Shown here: piece by piece, positions 28,179 to 37,635 of the stretch
How the letters are laid out: every line of letters starts with the position of its first letter
Numbering within the stretch: position 1 is the stretch's first letter
Assembly: GCA_018817005.1 (NCBI GenBank)
Contig: JAHIUF010000041.1
Location: 1 to 50,278, forward strand
Length of the DNA stretch: 50,278 nucleotides
Source of the DNA: Nanobdellota archaeon
GTDB taxonomy: Archaea > Nanobdellota > Nanobdellia > Woesearchaeales > GCA-2686295
Direction of reading: 5' to 3'
Notes under the pieces: model-generated
Databases searched by the model: none
What the model was told of the DNA's origin: nothing
Seen by the model: the letters and a program-made list of their open reading frames with translations, nothing else
Program-made: the position numbers and the translations under genes

Positions 28179-29027
28179 TTATTCTATCTTTCCGACGACA
28201 AAGAACTCGTTCAAGAACTCTATTTTCTGATATTTAACTTTGTTTTCATTTAATATTTTATAAATCCATGATCTTTTTCTTTCATCAATAACTTTTTTCC
28301 CACCAAGTGTTTTTTTTGAGAAGGATATAACTAAAAAATTTGAATTTATTTTTCTAATGATTTCTTTTGAAAGATTCCTTTTTACAGTTTCTAATGAATC
28401 AAGAAGTTTAAACATAAAACAAACATCAACTTTGTATTTTTCAAGAGCTTGATAATTTGTAGTTAAGTCTAAAGAAATTGTTTTTCCTGTTATTTCTTCT
28501 TGATCAAAAAATCTCTTTAAAAAATCAGTATCTTTTATGTTCATGTCTGAAGCGATGTAATATGGTTTACAACCAAGATAATGATAACTTAAGGGGTTTA
28601 ATCCACACCCCAAATCAAGAATTTTATTAGGTTTTCCCGTGATTTCGAATATTTGTTTGTAAACCTCTGAGTAAATAGGAATTCTTTCTTTAGATGATTG
28701 ATGTAAAGATAATAATTTGTTTATAATCTGTTCTCGTTCAGTTTTTACTTTTGCATTTTTAAGTTCGTTTAAAATAAAGTCTTTTTTTGAGTAATCTTTT
28801 GTTATAAAAACACCATAAATTTCTCGAAGCGATTTTCTCATTTCTTTTATAACAAATTTATATTCTTTACTTTTTTTATTACAATTATTCTCCTCTAATT
28901 TTCTTTTTAAGATAGGTTTTTTCTTTAAAAACAAGAGTAGTTTGGTTTTAACAAACTGTTCATCAAGGTTTTTTAATTCCTTTTTTGAAATTATATCTTT
29001 AGTTATATTTGAGATTAATTCTTCCAT
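28179..29027 (-). CDS. ArmA/RmtB/FmrO-like 16S rRNA methyltransferase family protein
   Basis: 'LLSLHQSSKERIPIYSEVYKQIF' (cf. ArmA 'HSSTNERVATLNDFYTYVF'), SAM motif 'ILDLGCGLNPLSY', 'YKVDVCFMFKLLDSLE', 'NFLVISFSKKTLGGK'; overlaps pelota by 13 bp. Confidence 0.78.
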   Translation of the reverse strand: MEELISNITKDIISKKELKNLDEQFVKTKLLLFLKKKPILKRKLEENNCNKKSKEYKFVIKEMRKSLREIYGVFITKDYSKKDFILNELKNAKVKTEREQIINKLLSLHQSSKERIPIYSEVYKQIFEITGKPNKILDLGCGLNPLSYHYLGCKPYYIASDMNIKDTDFLKRFFDQEEITGKTISLDLTTNYQALEKYKVDVCFMFKLLDSLETVKRNLSKEIIRKINSNFLVISFSKKTLGGKKVIDERKRSWIYKILNENKVKYQKIEFLNEFFVVGKIE

Positions 29028-30064
29028 CTTAAAATCCCTGCAATTCCTGATAAAGAGTCTAATCTTTTTGAAGGTTCATCAAAACTTATAATTTGAATGA
29101 TTCCTTGCATATTTTCACAAAGTTTCATCAATTTTTCCAGTTCTATATAGTTGCCTTTCTCTTTTCTTTGTTGCATATATGAGAAACTAACAAATAATTC
29201 TTTTACCGCACCAGCCTCTATCTTTTCTTTTGTTTCATTAAATCCGTAACAAGCATTATCATTAGATATTTCTTTTAGAAGTTTTTCAATAAGATTAATT
29301 TCTTTTGAAACATTATCTTTTTCAAGGGCCTTTTGAAGTTCAGGTCTTTTTATAACTTCATTAATTGAATTTTTGTTCACACTAGAAACTGTTGATTGGA
29401 TAATCTTTTTTTTCAGTTCTTCAGAACATTCTTTTATAAGATACTCTTTCCAAAAGCTAGGGCTTGCAGTGATTATTGTTTCAAAGCCATCTGTTTTTTC
29501 AAGTTCTTCAATTTTAGTTATTATTTCTTTGTAAAATCCACCTTTTGCGATATGATTCTTATCTTTTTTTTGTACGTCGCCAACAAGATGAGCAATGATT
29601 TCAAAACCCTGACTTTTAAGCTTTGCAAAATATGCTTCTTCTCTATCAAAAACAACTATTAACAAATTAATTTTTATATTTTGTACTGCCTCATTTATTC
29701 TCTCTAATTGAAATTTGAGCCACTGCTCTTTTTTTATGGTGATAACTGTGTTTACTTCCACATTAAAACTATGATGACTGCCTTTGGAAATATCATCTGG
29801 ACCAAGGGTTATGATTCCTAAAACCTTTAATATTTCAGAATACTGATGAAAATCAACTTTTTCAACTTGTAATTCTAAAAACATCGTTTTTCTAACAACT
29901 TTTACATTTCTATCGTCGCCAGATCCAATTTTTATTTTTCTTTCAGTCTTACCTTTAACAAAATCACTTGGTTCGATTAATTGGCTAAGATACCACAAAT
30001 CATTGATATTTTCAACCTGAATCGTTAATTCTCCTTTTTTCAATTGCTTCTTTATAAGTTTCAT
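29015..30064 (-). CDS. pelA: aPelota, mRNA surveillance / ribosome rescue factor
   Basis: 'ENINDLWYLSQLIEPSDFVKGKTERKI', 'VVFDREEAYFAKLKSQGFEIIAHL', 'IITASPSFWKEYL', 'CYGFNETKEKIEAGAVKELFVS'. Confidence 0.94.
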   Translation of the reverse strand: MKLIKKQLKKGELTIQVENINDLWYLSQLIEPSDFVKGKTERKIKIGSGDDRNVKVVRKTMFLELQVEKVDFHQYSEILKVLGIITLGPDDISKGSHHSFNVEVNTVITIKKEQWLKFQLERINEAVQNIKINLLIVVFDREEAYFAKLKSQGFEIIAHLVGDVQKKDKNHIAKGGFYKEIITKIEELEKTDGFETIITASPSFWKEYLIKECSEELKKKIIQSTVSSVNKNSINEVIKRPELQKALEKDNVSKEINLIEKLLKEISNDNACYGFNETKEKIEAGAVKELFVSFSYMQQRKEKGNYIELEKLMKLCENMQGIIQIISFDEPSKRLDSLSGIAGILRWKN

Positions 30065-30173
30065 AATATAATACTAAATTAATACTACTGAACTTTTTGA
30101 GATTTAAAAGTTTTTATCTTTTCCTTTTATAAAACCAATAAATTTAAATATGATGATTGCAGTATTTAACCAT

Positions 30174-31364
30174 ATGTCGGGAAAGAAAGGCCAAAGTGCA
30201 TCAAACACCGGAGCTCTAGTGATTATAATTGGCTTATTAATTATTCTTTACATTTTATTTTTACCCCCAAGTGAGAGAGCAGAACTTCTTGGTGAAGACA
30301 ATGAATCTGATGATGACAACAATAACGATTTGGACATTAATACGACTTTGTTATCAGAACACATTGGTCGATTGGATTATTTGAGGTATGACAATAAAAT
30401 ACATGACATCCCATCTTTTCGTATAATTACTCAAACTGAAGGAATTATTCTTAAATCGATTAATTCATTATATGTAAAATCGGGTTCTTTTGAAAAGATA
30501 TCTAAAAACTTAACCTTTGAAATTAATAAGGATTTGACAAAAAACACATTATTATCTTTTAATTTGAATGAAGCAAGAGGAAGATTGATAATAACGCTTA
30601 ATGGTCATGAAATATTCAGTGCAGATCTTAACACAGGAACTGCAAAGCCAATTTCTTTGTCACAAGAATATCTAGAATCAAAAAACCTTCTTTCCTTTAA
30701 AGTTTCAAATACCGGAATTGCATTTTGGAAAATAAATGAATACTCAATGGAAAATCTATTAATAACTGCAGATGTGACTGATCTTTCTCAAAGTGAAAGT
30801 CTTCAATTCTTTTATTTATCTGATGTTGAAGTATTAAATATGGATGATAGCACTTTAAGATTTTACGCAGACTGCGACTTAGATACTGTTGGTCCACTTA
30901 TAATAAAATTAAATGGTGTAAGAACATTTTCATCAACAGCTGATTGTGGAATTTACAACTCATTAATTCTCGATAAGAATTTATTACTTGAAGGAAAAAA
31001 TCAATTGGGATTTTTAACATCAAAAGGTTCATATCTTATAGATAGAGTTAGTGTAAGCACACAACTTAAAGAACTTAATTATCCGGTGTATTATTTTGAC
31101 ATGGATGAAGATTTGTTTGATGAGGATGGTGAGAAACTGAAAGAAGATTACAACATAATGCTAAGATTATCATTTGTAGACAATGAAGAAAAAAGAGCTG
31201 AGATAAAGATTAATGGTATCAGAACTAATCTTAGAACAGATGAACTAGAATATGAAAGAGAGATTGATTGGTATGTTCTCAGCGGATCCAATTCAATCGA
31301 GATAATACCTCAAACTTTACTTGAAATAAGAGAGATGCTTATTGAAGTTGAAGAAGAGGATTAA
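30174..31364 (+). CDS. Surface protein with N-terminal type IV-pilin-like (class III) signal and repeated beta-rich domains
   Basis: 'MSGKKGQSASNTGALVIIIGLLIILYILFLPPSERAELL' then acidic linker and long hydrophilic ectodomain. Confidence 0.65.
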   Translation: MSGKKGQSASNTGALVIIIGLLIILYILFLPPSERAELLGEDNESDDDNNNDLDINTTLLSEHIGRLDYLRYDNKIHDIPSFRIITQTEGIILKSINSLYVKSGSFEKISKNLTFEINKDLTKNTLLSFNLNEARGRLIITLNGHEIFSADLNTGTAKPISLSQEYLESKNLLSFKVSNTGIAFWKINEYSMENLLITADVTDLSQSESLQFFYLSDVEVLNMDDSTLRFYADCDLDTVGPLIIKLNGVRTFSSTADCGIYNSLILDKNLLLEGKNQLGFLTSKGSYLIDRVSVSTQLKELNYPVYYFDMDEDLFDEDGEKLKEDYNIMLRLSFVDNEEKRAEIKINGIRTNLRTDELEYEREIDWYVLSGSNSIEIIPQTLLEIREMLIEVEEED

Positions 31365-31458
31365 AACAGAAAAAATGTTTCTGGAGATGAACAAGTTTGG
31401 TTGATTCAGATTTAAAGAGCGTGACTTATTAGGAATTGAAAAAGAAAAAAAACAAAAA

Positions 31459-33912
31459 ATGGACAAAAATGAACAAGCAAGACTTTTAAATGATTTAAAG
31501 CGTTTTGAAGAGGCTAAAGAGCAGAATAAAGGTGTTCTGAGCGGTGCGAATTTGGAGCGAGTAAACTCTGAAATTGATAAAGATATTGAAGGAGTTAAAG
31601 CCAAAATTGATGTGAATCTTTTAAAAGATTTAAATGATTTAAAGCGTTTTGAAGAGGCTAAAGGGCAAAATAAAGGTGTTCTGAGCGGTGCGAATTTGGA
31701 GCGAGTAAACTCTGAAATTGAAAGAGATGTTGAAAAGATTAAAGCAAAAATCGAAGCGAGTTTGGCTGAAGAAGAAAAACCTTCTGTAGATGCTAATTCT
31801 GATGAACCAACCTTTGATTTAAAACATATAAAAGGAATAGGAAACAAGTATAATCAAAAACTTAATGATTATTTTAAAAAACGAGGAATTTCTTCACAAG
31901 AGGAAGTAATGAGTCATTTGAACTCGAAAGATTTTCACAATTCAGATGTTCATAATGGTGTAAAAAAAGCCGTCTCTAACCATTTTTCAGAAACTGTAAA
32001 AGAGACTGTACACCAAGTTTCGAATGCGATAAATTTTGTTAGTCCAATGATGGGTCCTGAAGGAATGGCTGTTGGTGCTTTAGCAAACAATGTTTCAAAA
32101 AACATTGAAAATCAGGAAATAAAACAATCTAATAGAGCATTTAAAAAGGAGATGAATAAGGAATTAAAAAATAAGAGTAAACTAATACAACAGGAAGAAC
32201 AAGAAGAAATTAAATTAAGACGAGAAGAAGAAAAAAAGCGTTTAAATGAAATCAAAGAGGATGGAACTCGTTCTGCGGATGAAAGATTAGGTGCTTTTCG
32301 AAAGCTTAAAGAAGTGGAAAAAGAAGAAAATTCAGAAAAACTTCATAAAAAAGCATTATCTTTAGCAGGAAAAGGAGCTCTTGTTGCAGGAAAAGGAGCC
32401 CTTAAATTTGGAAAAGGAGCTCTTAATGTTGGTTCAAATGCTCTTTCATCTGCTTCTGACGGTTTGAAAAATAAATGGTCAGCACTTGCAAACAGCCTTA
32501 CACCTTCAGGTGATGTAAAAAATATAGGTCTTCTTTTTATTGGAGCGGTGGTAATTCATATCTTAGACTGGTCTAGAGGATTTTTAAGAACAAGGGTTAT
32601 TGTAGATGATCCTGTATTTTGGATTTATTTTATATTCACTCTTTTTGCAATGTTTTTTGTTTATAAATCATCATTTTTAGAATCTAAAAAATATATACTC
32701 ATTTCAATAATTGCTTTTTTTCTACCTTTAATCACGAACTTTTTTCAACAAGATTTCTTGCAAGCAGTACTTCTTGCAAGTCCTATTTGGGTTATTTATT
32801 TAATGCTTAATCCTGAAGGTTCAAGACCTGTAGAAGTCATTGGAAAAATATATATTACTGGATGGATAATTCTAGGAATAATTTCTTTAACTTCATCTCT
32901 TGTTTTGCCCAGTACAATGGGTGGTGGAAAAATAAATCCTCTAGATGGCTGGAATTATTTAGTTGAAATTGCAGGTGCACCCATAAAAAAAGCATGGACT
33001 GGAATATCCACAATTCCTAAACGATTAGAGCAAACAATAAATCAAACTATTGGTTCAGCTTATTACACTGGCCAAGTAGAGCAAGGTCAGAACGAACCAG
33101 TAGGAATATATTTGAAAGATGTAAGGCCTTCTGCACCAGTATTTTTCGAAGGCTTACCAGTTTCCGTTTGGGCAACTATTCAAGGAAAAAGCTTTCAAGG
33201 CAGAATTCTTGTTGAAAGTGCTTGTTTTGCAGATAACGGGGTGTATGGAAAAATTGATCCTTCAGAACCCTTGGAAATTTTTTATGAAGAACAAAACACT
33301 CTTGGTTGTCGTTTTGAAAATGGATTTCCAGAAGGAGCTCATCAAGTATCTTTTTTATCAACCTTTAATTTCGAAACGTGGGGCTATTTAACTCAAACAT
33401 TTGTCGATAGAGAAACATATATGAGTTTTTCTCAAAATAATAAGAATATTAATTCAGAACTAGATATTAATAAAAAGGCTGAACCAATTTATACTAATGG
33501 ACCAATAGGTATTGGTATGATTGATTTAGACCAACCAATTGTTGTAGATTTAAAGAATCCTAAAGGACTTCCTGCTTTTGGTGTTACTCTTGAAAATCGG
33601 TGGCCACAAGGAAAAATTGAGAGAGTAGAACTTTTTGAAATAAGAACACCAAAAGAAATTAAACTTATCAATTGTGATAAACAACCAACAAGAGATAGTC
33701 CAAGAATTGAAGAGGAATTTAATGTTTATGAATTCAAAGTTACTGATCCAAGAGAATATTTTACATCTGTTACTTGTCGTATGAGCTTGCAAGATGAAAA
33801 TACTGCTTCACAATTTCTTGGGAAAGGACAAAAAAACATTAAGACTTTTGTTGTGATTGCAAAATATATTTATACAGTACAAGAATATACAAATATTAAT
33901 GTTGAAAAATAA
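31459..33912 (+). CDS. Large membrane protein with duplicated coiled-coil-like N-terminus, HhH-like segment, central TM bundle and C-terminal extracellular domain
   Basis: 817-aa ORF; tandem 48-aa repeats, 'LKHIKGIGNKYNQKLNDYF', several TM segments about residues 350-480. Confidence 0.75.
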   Translation: MDKNEQARLLNDLKRFEEAKEQNKGVLSGANLERVNSEIDKDIEGVKAKIDVNLLKDLNDLKRFEEAKGQNKGVLSGANLERVNSEIERDVEKIKAKIEASLAEEEKPSVDANSDEPTFDLKHIKGIGNKYNQKLNDYFKKRGISSQEEVMSHLNSKDFHNSDVHNGVKKAVSNHFSETVKETVHQVSNAINFVSPMMGPEGMAVGALANNVSKNIENQEIKQSNRAFKKEMNKELKNKSKLIQQEEQEEIKLRREEEKKRLNEIKEDGTRSADERLGAFRKLKEVEKEENSEKLHKKALSLAGKGALVAGKGALKFGKGALNVGSNALSSASDGLKNKWSALANSLTPSGDVKNIGLLFIGAVVIHILDWSRGFLRTRVIVDDPVFWIYFIFTLFAMFFVYKSSFLESKKYILISIIAFFLPLITNFFQQDFLQAVLLASPIWVIYLMLNPEGSRPVEVIGKIYITGWIILGIISLTSSLVLPSTMGGGKINPLDGWNYLVEIAGAPIKKAWTGISTIPKRLEQTINQTIGSAYYTGQVEQGQNEPVGIYLKDVRPSAPVFFEGLPVSVWATIQGKSFQGRILVESACFADNGVYGKIDPSEPLEIFYEEQNTLGCRFENGFPEGAHQVSFLSTFNFETWGYLTQTFVDRETYMSFSQNNKNINSELDINKKAEPIYTNGPIGIGMIDLDQPIVVDLKNPKGLPAFGVTLENRWPQGKIERVELFEIRTPKEIKLINCDKQPTRDSPRIEEEFNVYEFKVTDPREYFTSVTCRMSLQDENTASQFLGKGQKNIKTFVVIAKYIYTVQEYTNINVEK
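31486..31721 (+). repeat. Tandem direct repeat, 144-bp period, within the 817-aa CDS
   Basis: 'ttaaatgatttaaagcgttttgaagaggctaaag..gtgttctgagcggtgcgaatttggagcgagtaaactctgaaattga' occurs at 31486 and 31630. Confidence 0.9.
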
Positions 33913-33933
33913 ATACGAATTATTAAAAATAAA

Positions 33934-35145
33934 ATGAAAATAATAAGAATTTTGGTTTTGTGTTTTTTACTTTTTTTATTTACAGCTTGCACTTCTTCAG
34001 ATTATCGCGATACTAATTATTTTACAGGAACAAAAGGTTTGGAATTGGAATTTTTAGATGGGGGTCTTTTTTTAGAGGTTTATGAAAAATCAACTTTTCC
34101 ACAAACAATTGTTGTTTCAAACGAAGGCGCTTTTAATGTGAATTCTAGTCAGCCCGGAAAGATTTCTTTAACATTTGATTCTTTTTATCTAACAACTCTT
34201 TCAAATGCTGATCCGTTTCAAGTATTAAATTCACCGGTTTTGTTAAATGGCAAATCTTATCTGTTTCCAGAGGGGGAGGATAAATCTTTTGTTCTACCAA
34301 CATTTCAAGTAAAAGAAGTTGAAGGTCCAAGGGAATATCCTCAGACAATGGTTTTTGTTGACCTTTGTTATCCGTATCAAACAATTCTTGTGACAGAAAT
34401 TTGTATAGATACTTCTTCAGTAACGCACGATGCCAGATCACAGGTTTGTTCTGCTGAGGATCTTTCTTTTTCAAGTCAAGGTGCGCCTGTTGCAGTTAAT
34501 TCTGTTGCTGTTGAAATGCAACCTTTAGGAACAGTCATTAGACCGGTTTTTTTAGTGAGTATTGAAAATAAAGGTTCGGGCAGAGTTCTTAGTCCTGTTA
34601 ATGATAATCAAAAAAATATTGGTTGTGAAATGCAAGATAATTTAAGAAGTAAATGGAATCAAGTTAAAATAAGTGCAAAACTTACAAATGAAGATTTGAT
34701 TTGTGAACCTGAAATGATTCTTCTACGTAATGAAAAAGGATTTTCAAGATGTTATTCTGATAATCCGCAGTATAGTGCGGCGCTTAATTACTATGCTCCT
34801 TTAATGGTTGAACTAGATTATGTTTATAGTACAACAATTTCTCGAGATGTAAATATCAAAAGATTGATTCCATATCAACAAACACCAAATCCAGTCACTA
34901 ATTGTTATATTTGGCAGGTAAAAGTTGGAGGTACTTGCATTAACAAATGCGTGTTTTGTGCTAATAACCCTCTTGAAGATGTTTGTAAAAATACAGGTGT
35001 AAAAAAAGGCTTTACTTGTTCATGTACTGATAATGATTGCATCACCATGCAAAACTTAAAAAGCACCGATCAATGTATTTTTAGAGGCGGGATTGATCTT
35101 TGTCAAGATCCTTATTTTTGTTGTAATGTGTCGCAAAAACAATAA
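33934..35145 (+). CDS. Lipoprotein, surface paralog A, with 12-Cys C-terminal module
   Basis: Signal peptide and lipobox 'LFLFTAC'; 'CYPYQTILVTEICID' core shared with B and C; C-terminal Cys-rich region. Confidence 0.8.
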   Translation: MKIIRILVLCFLLFLFTACTSSDYRDTNYFTGTKGLELEFLDGGLFLEVYEKSTFPQTIVVSNEGAFNVNSSQPGKISLTFDSFYLTTLSNADPFQVLNSPVLLNGKSYLFPEGEDKSFVLPTFQVKEVEGPREYPQTMVFVDLCYPYQTILVTEICIDTSSVTHDARSQVCSAEDLSFSSQGAPVAVNSVAVEMQPLGTVIRPVFLVSIENKGSGRVLSPVNDNQKNIGCEMQDNLRSKWNQVKISAKLTNEDLICEPEMILLRNEKGFSRCYSDNPQYSAALNYYAPLMVELDYVYSTTISRDVNIKRLIPYQQTPNPVTNCYIWQVKVGGTCINKCVFCANNPLEDVCKNTGVKKGFTCSCTDNDCITMQNLKSTDQCIFRGGIDLCQDPYFCCNVSQKQ

Positions 35146-35247
35146 CAATAATCAAAATAATAACAAACAAGAGTAACAAAAGAACAACAATTAAATCAAT
35201 AATAAAAACAAGAAATTTTATATATTTAAAAGTATAAGGTGAGAATT

Positions 35248-36552
35248 ATGAAATCGAGAAAAACATTTTTTTTAACAACTCTAATAATGGTTATTCTGTT
35301 AATTGGTGCTTGTGACACTACAAGACCCAACACACAAACAGAAAATTTTTATCAAGGAAGTGAGGGTATTAGGATGCTTGTTGAACCAGATGCACCTCCA
35401 CCAAGATTATATTATTACAGTGATTCTTTAACAGATGATTATAATGATTTCTCTGTTGAGGTAATGCTTGAAAACAAGGGTGCTTCTTATACACAAGGAG
35501 GAATTTATGTTTCAGGATATGATCCAAACCTAATCGAATTTGAAGAAGTTTTAATATCACCTACAGGTGGCTCTTGGTTTGATAATTGTGCAATGGATTT
35601 TAACTTTAGAGATCTTTCTTCTTTAAGAAATGCTTTTGCAACTGTTGCAGGCTTTTTTTCATGTGATATTGGCGGTGGAGGGGTTGGTGTTTCTGGTGCT
35701 CCTGGTTCTAGACAAGCAATTGACAGAGTTGAAATTAACAACCTCTTTCAGATTTTTGGTTGGGAAAACCTTCCAGATATAGATTTAATGTGGGATCGTG
35801 ATGGCCAGGGAGGTTTAAGTCTTGATTTTAGCAAGTTTAACATGGATATAAGTGCTTTTTATCATGGAAAAGCCTTGCTTATGACTATGGCAGGTCTTAA
35901 CTTTTCAAATCAAGGAATTGAATTCATGCTAAGACCGGACAATTATGAATACCCTGGTGGCGAAATGGACTATATTACATTTCATGGTAAAATTAAAGAT
36001 ACCTGGCCTAATGGATTGGATGAAACAGATGTAACATTTCAAGTTCAGGCTTGTTACCTATACGCAACTTATGCAACACCTGTAATTTGTATAGATCCAA
36101 ATCCTTATGATGAATCAAAAAAAGTTTGTATTCCGGGTCAGATTGACATGAAAGGATCACAGGGTGCACCAGTCGCAATAACTAGTATTCAGCAAGAAAG
36201 CACCCCTAAAAAAATAATATTTACAATAAACATAAATAATGTTGGAAAAGGTGAGATCATACATCCTGGTTATTTGGAGAGATGTAATCCTTATTATCAA
36301 GGAAGGTTGAGTCCAGAACATAAAGATGTTATTATACTTGCTGATGTGAGGCTTGCGGGAAGCATGCAAAGACTTGATTGTACGCAAGATAACATAATAA
36401 AGCTCAGAGATGGTCGTGGTAAAATAGTATGTACTTACGAACTTGAATATGCCACCGTAAAATCAGCTTACACCGCGCCTTTATTCATAGAGCTTTGGTA
36501 TGGATACTCTGAGAATCAAAGAAGGTTTGTTCATATAAAAAGAGTTAGTTAA
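35248..36552 (+). CDS. Lipoprotein, surface paralog B
   Basis: Lipobox 'LLIGAC'; 'ACYLYATYATPVICID', 'GAPVAITSIQQES'; SD 'aaggtg' before ATG 35248. Confidence 0.8.
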   Translation: MKSRKTFFLTTLIMVILLIGACDTTRPNTQTENFYQGSEGIRMLVEPDAPPPRLYYYSDSLTDDYNDFSVEVMLENKGASYTQGGIYVSGYDPNLIEFEEVLISPTGGSWFDNCAMDFNFRDLSSLRNAFATVAGFFSCDIGGGGVGVSGAPGSRQAIDRVEINNLFQIFGWENLPDIDLMWDRDGQGGLSLDFSKFNMDISAFYHGKALLMTMAGLNFSNQGIEFMLRPDNYEYPGGEMDYITFHGKIKDTWPNGLDETDVTFQVQACYLYATYATPVICIDPNPYDESKKVCIPGQIDMKGSQGAPVAITSIQQESTPKKIIFTININNVGKGEIIHPGYLERCNPYYQGRLSPEHKDVIILADVRLAGSMQRLDCTQDNIIKLRDGRGKIVCTYELEYATVKSAYTAPLFIELWYGYSENQRRFVHIKRVS

Positions 36553-36655
36553 ATGTTCAGTTAATTTTTTTTAATACTTTCAAGTAGAAATAAAATAAAA
36601 AGATTTATATATTTTAAACTTAAATCATAAAGTTAGTTATTAGGAGGTTTTTAAA

Positions 36656-37618
36656 ATGAGGAAAGGGTTAATAAGTATTTTGTTGATTATATCTTTGCTT
36701 TTTGTAGCTTGTGGAGAAAAAGAATCGTCAACTAGCAGTAATGCAAAAGCATTTATTGGTGGAACAACAGGTCTTGCTGTTGAATTCATTGAAGGTGAAC
36801 CACCAGAGGAAGTAATAGATGGCGCAGCAATGCTTTTCACAACATCTGTAAAAATAAAAAATAAAGGAGAATGGGCAATAGCTAAAGAAAATATTACTCT
36901 TTCGTTAAAAGGATTTGATCCTGCAGACTTTGGCTTAACTTTAACTGAGATAACAGATGTTAATCCTGATGAAGATATTTTAAAAAATGATATAAATCCA
37001 GATACGGGCAACGCCATCAATTCACCAGATGTATATGTTACATTTCCCACATTGAATTTTCAAAGAGTTCTTTCAGGAAATCAGGAATTTCCTTTCGTAG
37101 TGGATGTTTGTTATAGTTATGGAACTCTTGCAAATTCAAAGCTTTGTATAAAAGAAAATCTTTTAGATACAATCAATGATGAGGTTTGTATTGTTTCTGG
37201 CTCAAAAAATGTAGAAAATTCCGGAGGACCAATTCAGGTTACTGGATTTGAAGAATTTACAGCCGGACAAGATAAAGTTTCATTTACTATAAATCTTGAA
37301 GATAAAGGGACTGGAAAACTTTCAGCTTTAGGATCAAGTTGTGATCAAACTCCTGCAAATAAAGGCGTAGTAAAAATTAGTGTTGATACTGGTCTTTCAG
37401 GTCTTGTGTGCAGTGGTCTTAGCAACTCAGTGGTTTCTGCAGGTACTGTTACAGCATATGTTGGAGAAACAAAGCTGTCTACAGGTCAAAAATCTGTGAG
37501 GTGTACTCAAACTATAGCAGAAAAGTCAGATAAGATTAAGATTGTCGACATAACTCTCGAGTATGATTATATGGAAACAATTGCATCAACTGTACTTGTA
37601 AAACATGTTGTGCAATAA
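36656..37618 (+). CDS. Lipoprotein, surface paralog C
   Basis: Lipobox 'LLFVAC'; 'VCYSYGTLANSKLCIKE', 'GGPIQVTGFEEF'; 'aggagg' SD. Confidence 0.8.
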   Translation: MRKGLISILLIISLLFVACGEKESSTSSNAKAFIGGTTGLAVEFIEGEPPEEVIDGAAMLFTTSVKIKNKGEWAIAKENITLSLKGFDPADFGLTLTEITDVNPDEDILKNDINPDTGNAINSPDVYVTFPTLNFQRVLSGNQEFPFVVDVCYSYGTLANSKLCIKENLLDTINDEVCIVSGSKNVENSGGPIQVTGFEEFTAGQDKVSFTINLEDKGTGKLSALGSSCDQTPANKGVVKISVDTGLSGLVCSGLSNSVVSAGTVTAYVGETKLSTGQKSVRCTQTIAEKSDKIKIVDITLEYDYMETIASTVLVKHVVQ

Positions 37619-37635
37619 TTTTTTTTATTTTTAAT

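Noticed and set aside
31317-31847. 176-aa - strand ORF with internal repeats
   Set aside because: Antisense shadow of the duplicated N-terminus of the 817-aa protein; no start context or family signal
35146-35235. A/C-rich intergenic stretch 'caataacaataatcaaaataataacaaacaag'
   Set aside because: Considered as repeat or CRISPR-like; no regular unit or spacing, simple low-complexity DNA
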